This document shows positions 59,081-64,000 of a stretch of 64,000 bases of DNA, one piece after another. Under the pieces are notes generated by a model. It made no database searches and had not been told where the DNA came from. It saw only the letters and a program-made list of their open reading frames with translations. Source of the DNA: RGIG5299 sp045588575. Its GTDB lineage: Bacteria; Bacillota; Clostridia; Oscillospirales; RGIG5299. The translations under genes were made by a program, and so were the position numbers. The stretch covers positions 186,001 through 250,000 of the forward strand of contig JAZNEJ010000008.1 in assembly GCA_045588575.1 (NCBI GenBank), written 5' to 3'. The first letter of the stretch is position 1, and every line of letters begins with the position of its first letter.

Positions 59081-59983
59081 ATGGAAATTGGAAGCAAAAC
59101 GCTTCTGAGACTTATAAAAACGGCGAAGGGAACACTTTCGTCAATAGACCTTGACGAAATGCGAAAAGGGCAAGAAACGCTCGGAAAGCTCGGAGTAAGG
59201 CTTTTCAAAAAATCGGTTGATTTTTCAAATGCCGATATTTTAAACGTTTCAAGCTTTTACGCCGTTTCAAAAAAGAAAGAAAGAGAAGACGTTTTATTTC
59301 TTTATCTTCACGGCGGCGCCTACGTTTCGGGTGAAGAAAACTATTCCAAAAGCTTCGGCGGCGTTATAGCTGAGCGCTATAATGCGAGAGTGGTTTGCTT
59401 AAACTATAAGCTTGCCCCCGAAAACCCTTTTCCTGCGGCGCTTAACGAAGCTGTGGCGACATATCTTTTTTTAAAAGAAAAATATTCAAAGCGAAAGCTT
59501 TGCGTTATAGGTGAATCGGCAGGAGGCGGTCTTGCCCTTTCGCTCGCGCTCAAATTGAGAGAATTAAAAAAACCGCTTCCCGATGCAATTTTTGCAATTT
59601 CACCGTGGGCAGACCTTGAAATGACGGGTGTTTCTTTAAGAACCAACAAAAATGAAGACCCGCTTCTTTTTGAAGAAAAATTAAGAATAAACGCCGAGAT
59701 GTATGCTCAAAACAACCTTAAAAATCCGCTTGTTTCACCTGTTTTTGCGAATTTCAAGGGCTTTCCGCCCGTTTTCATAACGGTTGGCGGTAAGGAGATT
59801 TTGGAATCCGATTCTTTAAAGGTTTGCTCAAAACTTTTAGATGCAGGCGTTAAATTCACCCTTTTAAGAGAAGAAAAAATGTGGCACGTTTATCCGCTTT
59901 TCCCAATTGCCGAGGCGGAAACGGCGCTTAATAAATTCGAAGAATTTTTAGTTGAAAACGGCATAATGAAAGAGGAAAAATGA
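59081..59983 (+). CDS. Alpha/beta hydrolase (HSL family esterase)
   Basis: 300 residues. 'YLHGGAYVSG' (oxyanion HGG), 'IGESAGGGLALSLALKL' (Ser nucleophile in GESAG, about 146), 'DPLLFEE' (Asp) and 'WHVYPLF' (His). Carboxylesterase/lipase-like, substrate unknown. Starts 1 base after prfB and overlaps the acyltransferase by 4. Confidence 0.87.
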   Translation: MEIGSKTLLRLIKTAKGTLSSIDLDEMRKGQETLGKLGVRLFKKSVDFSNADILNVSSFYAVSKKKEREDVLFLYLHGGAYVSGEENYSKSFGGVIAERYNARVVCLNYKLAPENPFPAALNEAVATYLFLKEKYSKRKLCVIGESAGGGLALSLALKLRELKKPLPDAIFAISPWADLEMTGVSLRTNKNEDPLLFEEKLRINAEMYAQNNLKNPLVSPVFANFKGFPPVFITVGGKEILESDSLKVCSKLLDAGVKFTLLREEKMWHVYPLFPIAEAETALNKFEEFLVENGIMKEEK

Positions 59984-61266
59984 GAGAAAAAAAGCCAATC
60001 AAAAAGTGGATGAAGCTCGATAACGCCGCAAAAATCTATCCTGCCGCTCGCTCGGTTGGCTGGATGTCGGTTTTCAGGCTTTCCGCAATTTTAACTGAAA
60101 AAATCGACCCCGAAATATTAAAAGAGGCGGAGAGAAGAACAGCTCTTCGCTTTCCTTCAATGTGCCAAAAATTAAAAAAAGGCCTTTTTTGGTATTATCT
60201 TGAAGAAATAACAGAGAGTCCCGTTCCGGAAAAGGACGTTAAAAATCCTTGCGCAAGCTTCGATTTCAGAGAGCGAAACGGTTATATGTTTCGCGTGAGA
60301 TATCACGAAAACCGAATAGCTTTAGAGGTTTTTCACGTTTTAACCGACGGCACGGGCGGTCTTGTTTTTTTAAAAACGCTTATAGCGGAATATTTAGAGC
60401 TTAAATACGGCGTTAAAATTCCGAGAGACGACTCGATTTTAGACGTTAACGAAAAGCCGAAAAAGGAAGAAATTGAAGATAGCCACGTGCGTTATGCAAG
60501 AGGCAAAACGCTCAAAAGAGATATGGAAAAGGCATATCGCCAAAAGGGCGAGAGAGAAGAAAAGGGCTATACCAACGTGGTAACCGCCATTATGGATACC
60601 GAAAACTTGCGAAACACCGCCAAAAAATACGGCGCAACGGTAACCGAATATTTAACGGCGGCGCTCGTTTTATCGTTTCACGAAATTCAAACCCGAGAAA
60701 AAAAGGCAAAAGAAAAAGTGCTTCCCGTTAGAATTTGCGTGCCGGTTAATTTAAGAAAGTTTTATAACTCCAAAACCATGCGAAATTTTGCGCAATTCGT
60801 TAACGTCGGCGTGGATTATTCCCTCGGCGAAGCAAGCTTTGAGGAAATTTTAAAGCAGGTAAAATGCGAAATGGGATTACTCGCATCGGAACGAATGCTA
60901 AACGCCAAATTCAGCGCAAACGTAAGGGACGAGAAGAATAAATTTATGCGTCTTGTTCCTCTCTTTATAAAAAATCCCGTTATGAAAACCATCTTCAAGC
61001 TAAACGGCGACAGAACGTCCTCAACAACGCTTTCGAACTTGGGACTCGTAACGCTTCCCGACGAAATGTCGAAATATATCACCCGTTTTGATTTTATGCT
61101 GGGCGCGCTTTCAAGAAATCCCTCGGCGTTTGCCTCAATTTCATATAACGGCGTTACCACCGTTAATATGGTGAGGTCTATTAAAAATTCCGAGGCGGAA
61201 AAGAATTTTTGCCGCTTTCTCGTTAAAGACGGCGTGCACGTTAAGGTTGAAAGCAACAGCTTATAA
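59980..61266 (+). CDS. Condensation-like acyltransferase (alcohol acetyltransferase-like)
   Basis: 428 residues. 'HVLTDGTGGLVFLKTL' (HxxxDG, about 118-133) is the active site of the condensation/BAHD/WES superfamily. Later 'LSNLGLVTLPDEM' resembles the C-terminal 'DFGWG'-like region. Likely moves an acyl group from CoA to an alcohol or lipid. Translationally coupled (ATGA) to the hydrolase. Substrate unknown. Confidence 0.8.
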   Translation: MREKKPIKKWMKLDNAAKIYPAARSVGWMSVFRLSAILTEKIDPEILKEAERRTALRFPSMCQKLKKGLFWYYLEEITESPVPEKDVKNPCASFDFRERNGYMFRVRYHENRIALEVFHVLTDGTGGLVFLKTLIAEYLELKYGVKIPRDDSILDVNEKPKKEEIEDSHVRYARGKTLKRDMEKAYRQKGEREEKGYTNVVTAIMDTENLRNTAKKYGATVTEYLTAALVLSFHEIQTREKKAKEKVLPVRICVPVNLRKFYNSKTMRNFAQFVNVGVDYSLGEASFEEILKQVKCEMGLLASERMLNAKFSANVRDEKNKFMRLVPLFIKNPVMKTIFKLNGDRTSSTTLSNLGLVTLPDEMSKYITRFDFMLGALSRNPSAFASISYNGVTTVNMVRSIKNSEAEKNFCRFLVKDGVHVKVESNSL

Positions 61267-61280
61267 AGGAAGGTGTTTTA

Positions 61281-61988
61281 ATGTCTTACTGTGTCAACTG
61301 CGGCGTTGAGCTCGGCGATGCCGAAAAGGCCTGCCCCTTGTGCCAAACGCCCGTTATAAATCCCGTATCTCCGTGGAAAGAGCCGCAAAAAAAGCCCTAC
61401 CCCGACAGAGTAGATAAGCTTATGAGGGTGGTGGATTATAAATTCGGCGTGCGTCTTGCCGCGCTTTTGCTTATAATTCCCGTTTTTGTAACGCTGCTTT
61501 GCAATATTGCGGTTAATAAGGAAATAAGCTGGTCGATTTACGTAATCGGCGGCGTAACCTGCTTTTTCGTTTGGGTTTTCCTGCCGCTTCTTTTCAAAAA
61601 AAGAAGACCTTACGTTTTCGTTTTGTTAGACGGTATTTCAACAGCCGCCTATCTTGCGGTAATAGCGCTTATGACGGGCGGATTGAATTGGTTTTTAACA
61701 CTCGCTTTGCCGCTCGTTTCGGTAACGCTCCTTACAATAATGTTATTTATATTTATAGGACGTCGCAAAAAAATCTCACCGCTTCATAAAATGGCTGCCT
61801 TTTCGCTCGGCATTGGAATTTTGTCTGTTGCAATTGAGCTGATAATAGACCTTTTCCTCTACTCTGCAATCGTTCCCGTTTGGTCGCTTTACGTTTTAAC
61901 GGTAACGGCGGTTTTTGCCGCGGTGTTTGCTCTCGTTGAAAGCAAAAAACGCTGGAAAGAGGAAATTATCCGCAAGCTTTTTTATTAA
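61281..61988 (+). CDS. Zinc-ribbon membrane protein (DUF6320-like)
   Basis: 235 residues. N-terminal ribbon 'CVNCGVELGDAEKACPLC' (4-21), Pro-rich linker, then about six membrane helices. The DUF6320 family is usually next to acyltransferases of the preceding type. Role unknown. GGAAGG site. Confidence 0.8.
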   Translation: MSYCVNCGVELGDAEKACPLCQTPVINPVSPWKEPQKKPYPDRVDKLMRVVDYKFGVRLAALLLIIPVFVTLLCNIAVNKEISWSIYVIGGVTCFFVWVFLPLLFKKRRPYVFVLLDGISTAAYLAVIALMTGGLNWFLTLALPLVSVTLLTIMLFIFIGRRKKISPLHKMAAFSLGIGILSVAIELIIDLFLYSAIVPVWSLYVLTVTAVFAAVFALVESKKRWKEEIIRKLFY

Positions 61989-61997
61989 AAACTTTTC

Positions 61998-62025
61998 AAA
62001 AGAGTCTTTTTAAGACTCTTTTTTG
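61998..62025 (+). terminator. Terminator after the hydrolase-acyltransferase trio
   Basis: AAAGAGTCTT / AAGACTCTTT stem with T run. Confidence 0.85.
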
Positions 62026-62221
62026 TTTTCATAAAAACGCCTTGTTTTTGGCAAAAAATGCAAGAAAAGCTGCAAAATCAGCCTAAAAATTGCCGATTTT
62101 AATAAAAAATAAAAAATATTTAAAAAATGAAAACAAAATCAAAAAAGAGAGAGAAAACGAGCAAATAAGAGCAAATAAGAGAGAATAGAGGAAATAAATT
62201 GATTTTTTTGGTTTTAAGGTC

Positions 62222-62250
62222 TTGACAAGGTAAAAAATATAGTGTAATAT
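62222..62250 (+). promoter_or_regulatory. rplM-rpsI promoter
   Basis: TTGACA, 17 bases, TAATAT. Upstream 62040-62200 is an A-rich gene-free stretch. Confidence 0.8.
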
Positions 62251-62256
62251 ATTGCA

Positions 62257-62330
62257 GTCGAAACGTAATAAATTCGTTTTAAAAAAAAGAATAAGCGGTG
62301 TTAAAAACCGCACAGAGAGGAATAAAAAAC
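62257..62330 (+). promoter_or_regulatory. Candidate L13 leader
   Basis: Two short hairpins (CGAAACG/CGTTT near 62260-62278 and GCGGT/ACCGC at 62295-62311) lie between promoter and AGAGAGG site, the arrangement of the Firmicutes L13 autoregulatory leader. Confidence 0.4.
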
Positions 62331-62756
62331 ATGAAAACCTTTATGGCAAGTGCAGAGAAGACCGAACGCAAATGGTTTATCATTGATGCAAAAGGTCAGC
62401 CTGTCGGCAAGGTAGCCGTTTTGGCAGCCGACATTTTAAGAGGCAAAGTTAAGCCTGAATTCACTCCTCATGCAGACTGCGGCGATTTCGTAATCGTAAT
62501 CAACGCTAAAGAGGCAATTTTAACAGGCAAAAAAGCAGAACAGAAAGTTTACCGTCATCACACCGGTTGGGTTGGCGGCCTTAAAGAAATAAGCTACAAA
62601 AAGCTTATGGAAACATCTCCCGAAACCGTCATTGAAAAGGCAGTTAAAGGCATGATTCCCTCAACCACCATCGGCAGAGCTGCATTTTTAAGACTTAAAG
62701 TCTATGCAGGCGCAGAGCATCCCCATGCAGCACAGCAGCCTGAGCTTTGGAAGTAA
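62331..62756 (+). CDS. rplM: 50S ribosomal protein L13
   Basis: 141 residues from ATG 62331, with AGAGAGG 9 bases ahead. 'KWFIIDAKGQPVGKVA', 'GDFVIVINAKEA', 'YRHHTGWVGGLKE' and 'YAGAEHPHAAQQPE' are family signatures. 15 bases before rpsI, the universal pair. Confidence 0.97.
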   Translation: MKTFMASAEKTERKWFIIDAKGQPVGKVAVLAADILRGKVKPEFTPHADCGDFVIVINAKEAILTGKKAEQKVYRHHTGWVGGLKEISYKKLMETSPETVIEKAVKGMIPSTTIGRAAFLRLKVYAGAEHPHAAQQPELWK

Positions 62757-62771
62757 CGGAGGATTTGAAGA

Positions 62772-63173
62772 ATGTATACAGCTAAAAAAGAGTATTTTTA
62801 CGGCACCGGCAGAAGAAAGAGCTCGGTAGCAAGAGTTAGAATTATGCCCGGCACAGGCGTAATCACCATCAACAACAGAGATATCGACGATTATTTCGGT
62901 CTTGAAACCTTAAAGCTCGTCGTTCGTCAGGCATTCGAAGTAACCGAAACCCTCGGCAAATTCGACGTTATTGCAACCGTTTGCGGCGGCGGCGTTACCG
63001 GTCAGGCAGGCGCAATCCGTCACGGCACTGCAAGAGCATTGCTCCGCTACGATGCAGAGCTTCGTCTTCCCTTGAAAAAGGCAGGCCTCTTAACCAGAGA
63101 CCCCAGAATGAAGGAAAGAAAGAAGTATGGCTTAAAGGCTGCACGTCGCGCACCTCAGTTCTCAAAGAGATAA
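62772..63173 (+). CDS. rpsI: 30S ribosomal protein S9
   Basis: 133 residues. 'GTGRRKSSVARVRIMPG' (11-27), 'VCGGGVTGQAGAIRHGTARAL'-type core (within 75-96) and C-terminal 'KKYGLKAARRAPQFSKR', whose final Lys-Arg reaches the decoding site. Last gene of the operon. Confidence 0.97.
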   Translation: MYTAKKEYFYGTGRRKSSVARVRIMPGTGVITINNRDIDDYFGLETLKLVVRQAFEVTETLGKFDVIATVCGGGVTGQAGAIRHGTARALLRYDAELRLPLKKAGLLTRDPRMKERKKYGLKAARRAPQFSKR

Positions 63174-63196
63174 TTTCGGCTTATGCCGTTTACACA

Positions 63197-63233
63197 AAAT
63201 GCTTCGCTTTATGCGGAGCATTTTTGTTTTTAA
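63197..63233 (+). terminator. Terminator of rplM-rpsI
   Basis: AATGCTTCGC / GCGGAGCATT stem with TTTTTGTTTTT. Confidence 0.9.
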
Positions 63234-63242
63234 AAAATAATG

Positions 63243-63275
63243 AAAGCTCACAATTTTACTTGTGAGCTTTGTTCT
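63243..63275 (-). terminator. Terminator of the 63284 lipoprotein
   Basis: AAAGCTCACAA / TTGTGAGCTTT perfect 11-bp stem. Confidence 0.75.
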
Positions 63276-63283
63276 TTTATGAT

Positions 63284-63736
63284 TTATAAATTTGTGTGAA
63301 AATAATAGAGAATGTTGGTTTGAGTATCAAAAATGTAAAGATCTAAACGGTAAACGGTGGTAATACCGCCTCCCCAAATTTCTTCATCGGAGAAAAGAAC
63401 GTAATAGTCCTCGGTGTCTATAATTGTTTTATCAAAATCATAGTCTTCAACAAATTCTTCACCGCTCGCTTTAAGAGCGCTCTCAAACTCCGCAAAATAT
63501 ACCTCTAAACCAGATATCGCAGAAGCGTCAAGTCTAACAAAAAGCTTATTTTTAGAAAGGTCTACGGAGTCGAAGTAATATTTTTTGTATTCGGTGTAAT
63601 CACCCAGTCCGTAACGATACTGCTCTTCATATCCGTGATGACCACCTAAAGAGGTTAAAACCATTGTTGTATAATTGCAGGAGCTGAAAGAGAAAATCAT
63701 CAAGATTAAAATCAAAACAGCGATAACCTTTTTCAT
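63284..63736 (-). CDS. Small lipoprotein, unknown function
   Basis: 150 residues from ATG 63736, the first Met followed by the signal peptide. Lipobox 'FSFSSC'. Mature part has 'SLGGHHGYEEQYRYGLGDY' and alternating beta strands. No known family. Promoter TTGAAA-17-TATAAT directly upstream (63761-63789). Confidence 0.65.
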   Translation of the reverse strand: MKKVIAVLILILMIFSFSSCNYTTMVLTSLGGHHGYEEQYRYGLGDYTEYKKYYFDSVDLSKNKLFVRLDASAISGLEVYFAEFESALKASGEEFVEDYDFDKTIIDTEDYYVLFSDEEIWGGGITTVYRLDLYIFDTQTNILYYFHTNL

Positions 63737-63760
63737 AAAACAACACCACGCTTTTTTCTT

Positions 63761-63789
63761 ATTATAGCATAGAAATATAAAATTTTCAA
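63761..63789 (-). promoter_or_regulatory. Promoter of the 63284 lipoprotein
   Basis: Reverse strand TTGAAA, 17 bases, TATAAT with TGC before the -10. Confidence 0.75.
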
Positions 63790-63822
63790 TATTTTTTAAA
63801 TTGCCGCTTTTTTTAAAAAATA

Positions 63823-63851
63823 TAGACAAATTCAAAACATTGTGGTAAAAT
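63823..63851 (+). promoter_or_regulatory. Promoter of the gene leaving the window
   Basis: TAGACA, 17 bases, TAAAAT with TGG before the -10. Confidence 0.55.
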
Positions 63852-63879
63852 ATAAAAAATTCACACAACGTTATAATCG

Positions 63880-63897
63880 GCGTATAATATTATACGC
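63880..63897. promoter_or_regulatory. 18-bp perfect palindrome GCGTATAATATTATACGC
   Basis: Self-complementary, 29 bases after the -10 and 64 before the next start. A dimeric repressor operator or an RNA hairpin. Confidence 0.6.
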
Positions 63898-63961
63898 GCT
63901 GAATAATTAAGGATTTTTTTGGCAATAGTGTTGTTAAAATCTTGAAAAAGGAGGCGTTTTT

Positions 63962-64000
63962 CTGAATAAGAATAACCTCGTTTCAAGCCTTTTTGAGAAG
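63962..64000 (+). CDS. 5' fragment of a gene cut by the window end
   Basis: AAGGAGG at 63949-63955 is followed 6 bases later by CTG, then the open frame L-N-K-N-N-L-V-S-S-L-F-E-K. No ATG/GTG/TTG is at a fitting distance, so a CTG start is implied. Too short to identify. Confidence 0.4.
   Translation, partial: MNKNNLVSSLFEK

Noticed and set aside
60287..60302. TGTTTCGCGTGAGATA resembling parS
   Set aside because: Only 13 of 16 matches and a mismatch in the CACGTG core; likely chance in a coding region.

Overview
The window is a 64 kb chromosomal segment of a low-to-mid GC Gram-positive bacterium. It most resembles an anaerobic, gut-type clostridium (Oscillospiraceae/Ruminococcaceae-like). 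Pointers are Firmicutes-style A/T-rich promoters (TTGACA-17-TATAAT), AGGAGG ribosome sites with many TTG/GTG starts, ferredoxin-linked 2-oxoacid oxidoreductase, RemB, many small lipoproteins and the dnaA-dnaN-recF-remB-gyrB-gyrA order. The replication origin lies inside the window: parS sites flank parA-parB, and A/T-rich DNA with three TTATCAACA boxes separates dnaA from dnaN. No other origin hallmark (rpmH, rnpA, yidC) is present.

Layout. 1-2890: end of pcrA, a VanG-type D-Ala-D-Ala/D-Ser ligase and a VanT-like racemase. 2958-3772: two low-complexity lipoproteins. 3925-9787: HPr, then an operon for P-loop ATPase, ferredoxin, VorB/A/C-type 2-oxoacid:ferredoxin oxidoreductase, cupin regulator and AMP-forming acyl-CoA synthetase. 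9809-10165: a dispersed non-coding repeat. 16890 back to 10209: an operon of VTC-domain protein, DUF4956 membrane protein, CotH-kinase lipoprotein, another lipoprotein and PRPP synthetase. 17099-29254: parAB, HAD phosphatase, dnaA, oriC, dnaN, recF, remB, gyrB, gyrA, lipoprotein. 29310-36555: TatD, polysaccharide deacetylase, small membrane protein, then a reverse operon (ParB-like protein, flippase-like protein, aminopeptidase, amidase). 36628-36974: RNase P RNA. 37061-39765: trpS, a second M24 peptidase and an ArpU-like protein.

39888-48533 is the accessory part. It holds a candidate structured RNA, a secreted propeller-like protein, a restriction-modification cassette bracketed by two copies of one terminator, a collagen-like protein, a 29-residue peptide coupled to a Mor-type regulator, a zinc-ribbon/SHOCT protein, two tRNAs with a duplicated tRNA tail, an apparently frameshifted membrane protein, nitroreductase, two small HTH regulators, and the inverted second copy of the dispersed repeat. 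The A+T-rich codon use of 41.2-42.7 kb and 43.8-45.4 kb marks these as acquired.

48526-64000 returns to core genes: TVP38 protein, ArsP_2-type permease, serC-serA, a class A penicillin-binding protein, amidohydrolase, prfB, an alpha/beta-hydrolase/acyltransferase/zinc-ribbon membrane trio, and rplM-rpsI. The strongest candidates for a second look are the VanG/VanT-like pair, the VTC-DUF4956-CotH operon, the terminator-flanked restriction-modification cassette, the dispersed repeat with its symmetric SacII-type array, the peptide-Mor pair and the unidentified RNA near 39.9-40.05 kb.
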